Origin: Anaeramoeba flamelloides
Lineage: Eukaryota; Metamonada; Anaeramoebidae
Assembly: GCA_027625915.1 (NCBI GenBank)
Contig: JANTQA010000076.1
Span: 1,612,001-1,676,000, forward strand
DNA length: 64,000 nucleotides
Direction of reading: 5' to 3'
The position numbers and the translations under genes are program-made. Positions 43,684 through 53,575 of this stretch are shown in pieces; the stretch's first letter is position 1; every line of letters begins with the position of its first letter. The notes under the pieces were generated by a model that saw only the letters and a list, made by a program, of their open reading frames with translations, did no database searches and had not been told where the DNA came from.

Positions 43684-46600
43684 ATGTCTAGTTCTCCAAA
43701 AGTTGTAAACCTTCTGAAAATGTTAAAATCAAATAACAAAATACTTACTGAACTGGATCTTTCCGATAATATATTAGTTTCAGTAGGAACTAAACAACTA
43801 AGCGAAGCATTGAAAGTCAACCAAACCCTTACCTTCTTAAATCTCAAAAATAACCGTCTCGGATCAGAAGGAGCCAAGCACCTAAGCGAAGTACTCAAGG
43901 AAAACCAAACATTGGCTAGTTTGGATCTTACCTATAATAAAATAGGATCAAATGTAATGCAACACCTAAGCGAAGCACTGAAAGTCAACCAAACCCTTAC
44001 CGCCTTAAATCTCTCCAATAACTCTCTAGGATCTGATGGAGCCAATCATATAAGCGAAGCACTCAAGGAGAACCAAACCCTTACCGCCTTAAATCTCTCC
44101 AATAACTCTCTAGGATCAGAAGGAGCCAAGCATATAAGCGAAGCACTCAAGGAGAACCATACATTGATTAGCTTGGATCTTTCCAATAATAAAATTAATG
44201 GAGAAGGAGCCAAGCATCTAAGCGAAGCACTCAAGGAAAACCAAACATTGGTTAGTTTGGATCTTAAAAACAATGCAATTGGAGCAAAAGGAATGCCATA
44301 CCTCAGCGAAGCAATGAAGGAGAACCAAACCCTTACCTTATTAAATCTCAACTATAACTCTCTAGGATCAGAAGGAGCCAAGCATATAAGCGAAGTACTC
44401 AAGGAGAACCATACATTGATTAATTTGGATCTTTCCAATAATAAAATTAATGGAGAAGGAGCCAAGCATCTAAGCGAAGCACTCAAGGAAAACCAAACAT
44501 TGGTTAGTTTGAATCTTTCCCGCAATAACTTTGATGAAGAAGGAATCAAATATATAAGTGAAGCACTCAAGGTAAACCAATCATTGGAAATACTTATTCT
44601 GGCCTCAAGTCAAATTGGCACAGAAGTAGCAAAATACGTCAGTGAGTCTCTCAAGGAGAACCAAACTCTTACCAAATTGGATCTTTCTTTTAACGAATTG
44701 GGATCAGAAGCAGCGAAATACCTTGGTGAGTCTCTCAAGGTCAACCAATCACTTACTCAACTGGATCTTAAATATAACGAAATGGGGCCAAAAGGGATAA
44801 AATTTTTAAGTTTGCCTTTAATTGACAACAAGGCGCTATCTAAACTTGTTCTTTCATACAACAAAATTGGAACAGAAGAATTACAATCTATAAGTGAAGC
44901 ACTAAAATTCAACCAAACCCTTACTTTGCTGGATCTTTCTTTTAACCAAATTTTCTCAGATGACATGCAGTGCCTCAGCGAATCTCTCAAGTTAAACCAA
45001 ACACTACTTTTCCTGGATCTTAAATATAATCAAATTGGAGCAGAAGGAATGCAATACCTCAGCGAAGCTCTCAAGACCAACCGAACTCTCCTTGAGCTTA
45101 ACCTTATCGATAATCAGATCGGAGACGAAGGGTCCAAACACTTAAGCGAAGCACTCAGGTGCAATCAAACCTTGACTCATTTACATCTTTCTTTAAATCC
45201 GATTGGAACATTGGGAACCAAATACCTCGGCGAATCACTCAAGGACAATCAAACACTTACCAGCTTAGTTCTTTCTTTAAATAGAGTCCGAAAAAAGCAA
45301 AATAATAAAGGCATTATAAAAGGCGCAGAAAAAATATATGAAGAATTACTACAGGTATTAAAAAACAATAAATCTCTTATCAAACTATTTCTTTCTGATA
45401 AAAGAAGGGCTTATAAGGAAAACCCCCTAGAAAATGATAATTTCATAACAAGAAACAAAAAATTTCAAAAAAAGTTAACCAATTCAGCCAAAGATGGAAA
45501 TTTAGAACGATTCAAAGAATTAATACAAATTGAAAAAATACCCTTAATATACCAAACATCTTCCACTTTATCAGAGAAACCATATTTAAAACTAAAGGGA
45601 AAAGATGAAAATACAATTTTACATACAGCCATACTTAATAATCAAATAGAAATTATTTTTTATTTATTATTTGCAAACGATGAACAAAAAGACCATCAAA
45701 TTATTTCAAAAAGAAATCATTTATTTAATTTAAAAAATTCAACAACAAGAAAAAGTGCACTTGATTTATTAAACCCAAATGAAATTTTAATCCAAGATTT
45801 TAATAATTATTATAATCAATTTATTTCAACACCTTCTTCCTATTCATATTCAAAATCAATTTATTCCAATAATAATGATAAATCAAATAATAATTTCCCA
45901 AATAAAATATTGGCAGAAAAGGAAATAATCTTGATGAGAATTGGGAAAGAATGGAAAACAATCAAAAATGAATTCAAAAATGAATTAACTGAAAAGCAAA
46001 AGCAATTATTTTTAAAATGGTTATACTGCCCGGTTTCTTTGAATTTTCAAGAAAAGCAAATAATTCTTGGAATTTTCAAATTATTAAATCTTTTTCAATT
46101 TCAAAAACAAGAGCAGAAATTTCAGAAAGAACTAAAAACAAATCAAAAAACAACAGACCACGAAAATAAGGAGAATGGTGATGATGATGAAGATAAAAAA
46201 GATGAAGAGGGGGTTGAAAATAAAAAGGATAAGGAAAACGAAAATGGAAATGAAAAGGAAAACGAAAAGAAAATAGAAGATGAAAAGGAAAAGGAACAAG
46301 AAATTAAAAAGGGAAAGGGGAAAGGAAAGGAACAAGAATATTTTAAAATTAATGAGAAGAAGGGGAAAAAAGAAAAAGGGAAGGAAGTAATAAAGAAAAA
46401 AGAAAGCTGTGAAAAAATAAGTAATATTGGAAAAAATGAAGAAGAAGAACAGGAAGATAATAAAGAAAAAAATACAAATAAAAAAGAAATTTCACAAAAA
46501 TATTTATTTTCAAATCAAAAATTATTTAATGATTTCAAAAATTATATCAATAAATATGCTAATTCAGAAAAAAAAAAATTTGTGATCAATCGAAAAAAAA

Positions 46601-47235
46601 AGAAGAAGAAGAAGAATGGGAACGAAAATGAGAATATCAAAATCAAATCAATTAAAATAAATAAATTTATTCTTTGTTTAAGATCAAATTTATTTCGAGA
46701 TATGATTTTAAATACATATCATTTACAATTAGAAAAGGAAAAGGAAAGGGGAAAGGGGACTGAAAAGGGAAAGGAAAATGAAAATGAAAAGGAAAAGGAA
46801 AAGGAAAAGGAAAACGAAAAGAAAAACGAAAAGGGGAAGGAAAAGAAAAGGGAAAGGGGAAAATTAGATATAAATTGTGTTACTGATTATTTTAAGTCAA
46901 TTCCCGAATTTCATTCATTTCTATTATCTGAATTATATAATATGACTTGTTTTAACTTTCATTTTGAAAATAAAAATAATAAAAAATTAAAAGGTACTAA
47001 TAATACCATCAAAACAGAAACAAAAACAACAGAAAAAAAAACTCCAACCTTTCCAGAATTTTCAAAACCGTTAATATTAACAAGTACAAAAGCAAAAAGA
47101 ATAATAAAAAATTTTAAACAAACCAATATACAAAATTTAATCAATTTCTTTAGAGAAAATGATGTTTCTGGTTTCTATCAAACAAATCCTCTATTGTTTA
47201 TTTATAATTTATATATTTTTTCTCAAAAATTATAA
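43684..47235 (+). CDS. Leucine-rich-repeat / ankyrin-like / split BTB protein (1183 residues)
   Basis: The frame opens with TTG at 43675; the first ATG is 43684. Residues 1 to about 535 are some nineteen 28-residue repeats of the ribonuclease-inhibitor/NLRC3 type (L-x-x-L-x-L-x-x-N-x-I/L-G-x-E-G-A-K-x-L-S-E-A-L-K). Residues about 599-665 look like one to two ankyrin repeats (A-K-D-G-N-L-E-R-F, N-T-I-L-H-T-A-I-L-N-N). Residues about 760-796 (Q-L-F-L-K-W-L-Y) resemble the end of the degenerate first BTB half seen in the other BTB genes here. A Lys/Glu tract (about 820-940) follows. A BTB-like domain then appears in two parts, K-F-I-L-C-L-R-S-N-L-F-R-D-M (about 994-1007) and C-V-T-D-Y-F (about 1064), separated by a second Lys/Glu tract. 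A cytosolic scaffold or recognition protein is likely; ligand unknown. Confidence 0.85.
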   Translation: MSSSPKVVNLLKMLKSNNKILTELDLSDNILVSVGTKQLSEALKVNQTLTFLNLKNNRLGSEGAKHLSEVLKENQTLASLDLTYNKIGSNVMQHLSEALKVNQTLTALNLSNNSLGSDGANHISEALKENQTLTALNLSNNSLGSEGAKHISEALKENHTLISLDLSNNKINGEGAKHLSEALKENQTLVSLDLKNNAIGAKGMPYLSEAMKENQTLTLLNLNYNSLGSEGAKHISEVLKENHTLINLDLSNNKINGEGAKHLSEALKENQTLVSLNLSRNNFDEEGIKYISEALKVNQSLEILILASSQIGTEVAKYVSESLKENQTLTKLDLSFNELGSEAAKYLGESLKVNQSLTQLDLKYNEMGPKGIKFLSLPLIDNKALSKLVLSYNKIGTEELQSISEALKFNQTLTLLDLSFNQIFSDDMQCLSESLKLNQTLLFLDLKYNQIGAEGMQYLSEALKTNRTLLELNLIDNQIGDEGSKHLSEALRCNQTLTHLHLSLNPIGTLGTKYLGESLKDNQTLTSLVLSLNRVRKKQNNKGIIKGAEKIYEELLQVLKNNKSLIKLFLSDKRRAYKENPLENDNFITRNKKFQKKLTNSAKDGNLERFKELIQIEKIPLIYQTSSTLSEKPYLKLKGKDENTILHTAILNNQIEIIFYLLFANDEQKDHQIISKRNHLFNLKNSTTRKSALDLLNPNEILIQDFNNYYNQFISTPSSYSYSKSIYSNNNDKSNNNFPNKILAEKEIILMRIGKEWKTIKNEFKNELTEKQKQLFLKWLYCPVSLNFQEKQIILGIFKLLNLFQFQKQEQKFQKELKTNQKTTDHENKENGDDDEDKKDEEGVENKKDKENENGNEKENEKKIEDEKEKEQEIKKGKGKGKEQEYFKINEKKGKKEKGKEVIKKKESCEKISNIGKNEEEEQEDNKEKNTNKKEISQKYLFSNQKLFNDFKNYINKYANSEKKKFVINRKKKKKKKNGNENENIKIKSIKINKFILCLRSNLFRDMILNTYHLQLEKEKERGKGTEKGKENENEKEKEKEKENEKKNEKGKEKKRERGKLDINCVTDYFKSIPEFHSFLLSELYNMTCFNFHFENKNNKKLKGTNNTIKTETKTTEKKTPTFPEFSKPLILTSTKAKRIIKNFKQTNIQNLINFFRENDVSGFYQTNPLLFIYNLYIFSQKL

Positions 47236-47634
47236 AATTATCTAATTGAAAAAGAAGTGCCTACAATGATACTAATTTAAACTTTTATATTTATTTTGAA
47301 TTTCAAATTAAGGTCGCCAATCTTAACTTGATTTAAAATTAATTCCTGATACATATTTTGATATCCAAGTATCTGATGAATTTTGAGTAATTTTAAGTAA
47401 ATCACAATATTGAATTCGAATTAATTCAGAAAAATAAAAATAAAAATTACTTGAAAACAATACAATTACTCTTTTTGTCATTTTTTTAACACCCTTATTA
47501 AAGAAATACTTCATAATCATAACCATAAAAAAAATCAGAAATAATAAAAGCAATCAAAAGATCAGATTTTGAGAACAATTATTTTATTTTATATCGATTT
47601 TTTAGTCAATACTTAAAATTTCAAAAACAAGTAT
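47236..47634. other. 3' flank of the LRR gene
   Basis: AT-rich; no feature recognised. The frame at 47323-47553 is not called. Confidence 0.5.
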
Positions 47635-48160
47635 AAAGTGATCAGTCTTTCACATCAACTGGACAAAATTTTAAAATATGTTCTTGATAATATTCAGTCT
47701 TTACAAATTTTGGATATATGAGAAGTAGAAAAAAAAAGTTATTCGACTAAGGAACCCAGAAAAGAAAATTTTTTTCAATGTGATCATTTTTTTTTCCCTT
47801 TTTTTTTGAAAAATAAGATAATTTAATTGATTGTATTACTTTACTTACAATATTAAAACTTTTTACTATTTATGAAAATTTTCATCATAGCTTTTACACC
47901 AGAATTAAACTTTATTTCAATATATATTAAATAGAAAATATTTTTTTCTTTTTTCAGATAATCTCGTGGTTAACCAAAAAATTGATTAATTCAATAAATT
48001 TAAAAATAATCCTATTACTTTAATGTGAATTGGTTTTAAATTTATAAAAAAAATTGAATATTTTACAAAAAATTTTGTTATTGTTCTAATAGGGAATTTG
48101 ATTTTTTAAAAAATTATTTTCTTGAAGATATTTGGGAATTTACTTAATTTGATTTTATAA
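47635..48160. mobile_element. Family D transposon copy 3 (diverged half)
   Basis: Same orientation and order as 10921 to about 11440: ACAAAATTTTAAAATATGTT, ATTCGACTAAGGAACCCAGA, GATATTTGGGAATTTACTTAA. Terminal GGGACTAG is not intact and the right half was not found. An older copy than the other two. Confidence 0.5.
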
Positions 48161-49609
48161 ATTGATAATCAATTTTTCTTATCTTTAGAAAGTAGACAAT
48201 TTTTTCGATAGTCAGGAAAAATAACCCTAATTCATATTTTTTGATGATAAGTGAGGTTTGTGTTTAAAAATTGTGAAAAGGGTTTAATTTTTTGCTTTAA
48301 TATAAAAGTATTTTGTTTTTGTTTTTTTTATGAAAAATTCCTTTGCATGTTCTACATATTATTTAAATCCGATTAGAATATTATTGAATTCTACTTTTGT
48401 TTCAATATTTTGAGTCAATAAACAATCTGTGATAAAAAGATAAAAAATTAAAAAATAATAAAAATATTTTCAATTTTTTGTTATTTTTTAGTTACTAAAA
48501 TCAAATTATTCTAAAGATCAGCCAAAAATTGATGAATCCAAATATTTTTCTTGAGAATTTTAAACAAATAAAGTAATTAATTTTATTTTTTATTGTAAAA
48601 ATTGAAATCTCCTTTGAATTTTTTTCTTGAAAAAATTAAACCCCCTTTTATTGTTACCAAACTGAATAAACAACATCAAAACAAAACAATTATGAATTTT
48701 AAACCAAAATGAAAATATAACAATTCTTTCTATAATTTGAATCATTAAATTTCTCTTATTGATTATTTTTTTTCAAACAAAAATAAAGATAAAATCTTGA
48801 TACTCCAATAAAAAAAGTTAGAAATGGTTCTCTTTCCTGAGTTTATTTGTAATTTTTCAAATACAATTGGTAATTTATATTTTTTCAAAGTCAATTCCAT
48901 TAATGAATATAATAACCAAATCACCAATTTCTATTGAAAATTTAAATTTTATTTGACAATTTTGCTTCAAAAAAAAAAAAACAAATTAAAAACATTTTTT
49001 AAGCCTTACTATAAAATACAACAATCTTTATCCCTTAAAATTCGAAAAAAGTTTTCACAAAAAAAATATTTCTACAACAAAATAAATCCCTTGTTATACT
49101 TCAAAAAAAATTAATATTAAAATTCATTATGTTTTTCAATGCAAATCTATTTTGTATATATCTTTTACAGCTAAAAAAATGATTATCTGGTCTTTTAAAC
49201 CTTTTGAATTCCAACAGTGATATTTATTGTATCCTTAATTAGTTGATTTTTAGATATGCTTATAAACATTTATAAATATCACTTGTTATTATTATTATCC
49301 AGTTAGTGTCTTCTGGTATTTTTTTTTTCATGGGGCTTATAACCTGTGTATTACCTTCAAGTTCCTAGAGTTTCTAGAATTTAAAAATAAATAAGTAAAA
49401 TCGTTGATATTTCTCTATTCTTTTAAAGTCTGGAATATTTAAAAACAATTTTTTTTTGATTTAATAGATGATTAAAAATGTATAAAATTGTCTTTTGACT
49501 CTTAAAATTAAAAAAAAAAAAATTAACCTGCCTTTCATGGAGGTTTTTATTTTATGAGAAAATTGATTGAATTTTGGAATTTACAGAAAACTTTGAAAAT
49601 TTAATAATG
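48161..49609. other. Gene-free AT-rich stretch
   Basis: A piece of repeat F lies at about 49350-49450 (TTCAAGTTCCTAGAG, then CTATTCTTTTAAAGTCTGG). Nothing else was recognised. Confidence 0.5.
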
Positions 49610-49733
49610 TTTTTTTTTATTGAGGAGGAAGTGTAGATTACACTCTAAGTGCCCTTAAACTTAAATTTCCTGTCAGAAATTTAAGCGTTAAATCATAGAT
49701 TTTATGATTATTAATTAACAAAAATAATTTTAA

Positions 49734-50831
49734 GGGAGTAGTCATTTTTGAAAATAAAATGAAATCTTGTCCAGATCTTCGAATTTTTTTTTTGTAATTT
49801 GTGTTTTGACTTATGAAATGGATGAGTTAACCTCATTTAAACAATTATTTGATTTGAGTCTCTTTTTTGAAATTCAAAATTTGCATCTTTCCAATATAAA
49901 ACGAAAAAAAGTAACCTATTATTTTGTTTAAGAATTAAGTTAATTCTTGAAAATGGGAAAACATATTTTTGGTTTTATGTTGGAAAGTATTGATTATAAA
50001 AGCAAATTTTCTATTTGGTTTCTTTTTCTTTGATTAATATTTCAATTCAAATCTTAACCATTAAAACTATTGGTGGTTTAGGTGATTCAATAAATGAATA
50101 TTCGATAGAATTTTGACTACAGTTTATCAATTAAGTTGAGATTTATTATGCAAAAAAATTTTTTTCTTTAATGTTTTGAAAAAGTTGTTTTCTGGTTTTC
50201 AAAAATTTTTAATTTTGAAAAATTTTTTTAACAAATTGTTTGGTCTTATTCACTAGAATCCTTATAACAATTCAAATCATTTTTGGTAGAAAAAAAAAGA
50301 TTTTGAATTTTGAGGATAAAATTAACTAATTCCCAAATATCTTTAAGAAAATTTTATTTTGAAAAATCAAATTTCATCTTAAAACAAAAACAAAATTTCA
50401 GAGTAAAATTTTTAAATGACCACAAAAATTTGATTATTATAACTATTCTACTTAAAAAATACAATTATTTATTAATCCGTTAAATATATCAATTTTTTTG
50501 GTTAACCAAAAGTTTTATCTCTAAAAAGAACAAAAATATTTATATTAATATTACTGGTAACAAAGAAATGTTATATTATAATAATGATCAAAATGACAAT
50601 AAAAAGGGTAAAAAATTATTAAATTGTGAGAAATAAAATGAATATAATAGTTTTCTTTTTCAGAAAAAATGGAAAAAAAAAATTGATCTTAGTAAACTAA
50701 ATTTTTTTTTTTATGGCTTTCTTAGTCGATCAGAATTTTTTGACACATGGGATCTACAAAATACGAAAGTAGAGAATACCACCAATAACATATTTTAAAA
50801 TTTTGTCTTGTTGTCTTAGAAGACTAGTCCC
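49734..50831. mobile_element. TTAA-flanked DNA transposon, family D copy 2 (1098 bp)
   Basis: TTAA at 49730-49733 and 50832-50835; ends GGGAGTAGTCATTTTTG and, inverted, GGGACTAGTCTTCTAAG. Reverse complement of copy 1 over its whole length. It sits inside a LINE remnant, as copy 1 does, but at a different LINE position. Confidence 0.8.
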
Positions 50832-51150
50832 TTAAGCTATCATAATTTAAAGTTTTTTTCATTAAAATTTAATTCTTTTAACTTTTTTAGAAAAATTAAT
50901 CTATATTTTTCATAGGAAGGACATACCCATAAAAAGTGATCAATATTTTCTATTATTTCCTTATGTTCATAATTTAAACATCAAGGACAAAATTTATTTG
51001 AATTTTTATTTATTTCATAATAATATCTATTTAAGCAGTTGGTAAATGTTCTGAATTGTAGAATTGTTGAACTTGATGGATAACTTAAATATCTTTGATT
51101 AATAAATAATTTTTTTTTGGTTTTTAATTATTGCGAAATATTTTTGTGGA

Positions 51151-51190
51151 GTTTTGTCAAGTGCCGTAGAGTGCCGTAAAGTGCCTAGGT
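51151..51190. repeat. 10-bp tandem units of repeat F
   Basis: Units start at 51151, 51161, 51171 and 51181 (GTTTTGTCAA, GTGCCGTAGA, GTGCCGTAAA, GTGCCTAGGT). The middle two differ at one base. Confidence 0.8.
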
Positions 51191-51418
51191 TTTCCATAAT
51201 TCAAAAGAATTGAGTTAAATCAAATATTTTACTCTATTCTTTTAAATTCTAGAAAACATAACGGCGGTTTTTTTTTAATTAGAGAAATAAATAGAAAATT
51301 TTTGAAATTTTCCTTTTATTTCCCAAATTAAATTAAAAGATAACATTGGTTTTCCAAAATTTAAAAGAATAGAGTAAAATATTTGATTTAACTCAATTCT
51401 TTTGAATTTTGGAAAACC
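51188..51418. repeat. Nested palindromes: two palindromic arms inverted to each other
   Basis: Arm 1 (51188-51258) and arm 2 (51348-51418) are each nearly self-complementary (GGTTTTCC at one end, GGAAAACC at the other in arm 2). They are also reverse complements of one another (GAATAGAGTAAAATATTTGA against TCAAATATTTTACTCTATTC). A diverged further copy lies at about 52110-52185. Confidence 0.8.
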
Positions 51419-52225
51419 TAAAAACACTTCCAACTGGTAGAATTCAACAACTCATTATAATTATAATTATAAATTTCTTTTTTAAGAAGGTTTAAACTCC
51501 CCGACTTTTAGTTACTTTTATTGTTTATTCTTTGATTAAATTTTATTAATATTTTCAGATAGGGTAGAGCGATAATTCTTTTAATTTTTTTTTGAATTTG
51601 AATTTCTTTTTATTGATTGATATTACCAAATTTTCGAATTTAAATTCTGTTTTATAAATAAGAACTGGCGTGTTTCTGTTTATTTTGCATATTTCAGTAA
51701 TACATGTATTAATACAAGAGTTTAAATAGTTTAGAGTTGTTATTTTATAATTATATATTTCTAATCCATATGTTATAAATTTAATAATGTTATTTTTTTT
51801 AATTCTTTTTTTTTCTTTCTAAAATCTATTGATTTTACAAATAAACGGTAAAATAAAAAAAAATTACGAGTGACTTTTTTGAATTTAAAAAAATATTAAA
51901 CCCTTATATTTTACTCAATTCTTTTCAATTCTAAAAAAACCAAACGTACATTTCTGTAAATTTTTCTGTTTTATAATGAAAATCTTTTGAAAGTCCAAAT
52001 AAACATTAACCCAAGAGAAATTAACTATCTGCATTTTTTTAATAAGAGAAAGTAAAAATAAAATTTAATAATTTTCTTTTAATTTAAAAAATAAAATAAG
52101 CTAACCACCGTTTTCCAGAATTAAAAAGAATTTCATAAAATCTAATATTTTATTCTATTCTTTTAAATCCTGGAAATCTTAAATACAAGAAATAAGTTTT
52201 TAATTTGTTAAAGCAACTGGTATTA

Positions 52226-52509
52226 CAGTAAGTAGCCCTTTTGTAGCACAAAAGTATATCAAAATTTTAGTAAAAAAAAAAGGCAACTAAAAAAAGATAA
52301 TTGAAAAAATTAAATAGTCAGTTTAACTTTTAAGACACAAAGTTTCAAGAAAATTGAAGGCACATAACAAATAGAAATTAAAGCTCAAAAACTCAGATTC
52401 TTGAAAAATAATTTGTGTAAATAATTTTCAAAAAACCAGATAAAATTTAAGATTTTTTTATACCTTTAATTTTAAGACAAATTTTGTATCTCAAAAGTGG
52501 AACTTACTG
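52226..52509. mobile_element. Family C MITE, one and a half copies (copy 4 plus fragment)
   Basis: TA (52224-52225) then CAGTAAGTAGCCCTTTTGTA on the left; TTACTG then TA (52510-52511) on the right. A second left end (GTCAGTTTAACTTTTAAGAC) starts at about 52317. From there to 52509 is 193 bp, the normal family length. The preceding 91 bp look like the half of another copy. Confidence 0.65.
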
Positions 52510-52511
52510 TA

Positions 52512-53575
52512 TTATATTGTTTAGAATATTTTAATTATTTCTCTACATCCAATTTTGTTTATTTTAATGAATAGACTTTTTTTTACTCCTTTCTTCAAAT
52601 AAATAAATAAAAAAAAATAAAATCATTTCACTCTACTATCTTTGTATTTTTTTTTCTAAAAATTAATTTTGATCAACAATTACCAATCATTTTTCAGATA
52701 ATAGTCTAAAAACTAATATTATTTTTGGTATTATTAACTGGAGATTAAAAAAAATAATTAATACTGGAATTGTTGCCAAAGACATATTTTTATCAACACC
52801 CTTGCAAAAATTGTGACTCACCTGAAAAAATAAATTGAAAAAAAAAAATTATCTTTTAGTTTTCAAGAACAGCTAATAACAAAATCTGATTTGTAATTCT
52901 CTTTTAAGTCATTCTAAATCTATAAAAGCCTGATATATTAAAAATTACAAAAAATTAAACCAAAAACCAAAAAAAAAGTAAGTCACAATTTTTGAAATGA
53001 GCATTAGGGATTTTTTATTACTGAAATTTCTCTGAAAAAAAGTTAAACAAAAAGATTTTTTACGAATAATTAAATTCATTTTAAAAGACATTACATATTC
53101 TCAATTATCTCAGTGATTATTTATCTTTTCCAAGATCTTTTTAGTATGATCTTTAAAAAAAAAAATTAAAGAAAAAATTGAAAAAGAAGATAGAAAAAGG
53201 ACTAGAATAAATTTGAAATCAAAATAAAAAGAAAAAAAAAAAAAAAAAAAAAAGATCAAAAAAAAAACAAAAGAAAAACAAATATTTGCAAAATTAGACA
53301 AAATGATTCTGATCAAAAAATTTCAAAATATTTTTTTGATAAGAATACTGGAATAAACCCTCAAAAAAACTTCCATTAACAATTTAAAGCGAGTTAAAAT
53401 TTTTGAAAAATAGTTTTTATTTATTTTTTTGAAATAAAATGTTTCCTGGGATAGATATCTTAAAAATTTGAAAGAATAGAATTGAATAGAATAAGGTTTA
53501 ATAAAAGAAAAATATAAAAAAGAATTATATCTGTGTAAATTTTAAAATTTAGGATTATTATTATTTTTTAAAAGA
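52512..53575. other. Gene-free AT-rich stretch
   Basis: A poly-A-rich segment at about 53160-53275 makes a chance frame (53110-53316, minus) of Phe, Leu and Ser; not called. Otherwise nothing. Confidence 0.5.

Larger units (their letters stand above)
49610..51800 (-). mobile_element. LINE remnant interrupted by family D copy 2
   Basis: On the minus strand the 3' end (about 49610-49730, tail CTCAATAAAAAAA) matches the 3' end at 1290-1404. The DNA transposon at 49734-50831 follows, then the zinc-knuckle region (about 50860-51020, with D-H-F-L-W-V-C-P and one stop), then sequence parallel to 10060-10700. Repeat F with its 10-bp units and palindromes lies at 51151-51418, at the same relative place as in the copy at 9770-12480. 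Broken and old. Confidence 0.65.
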
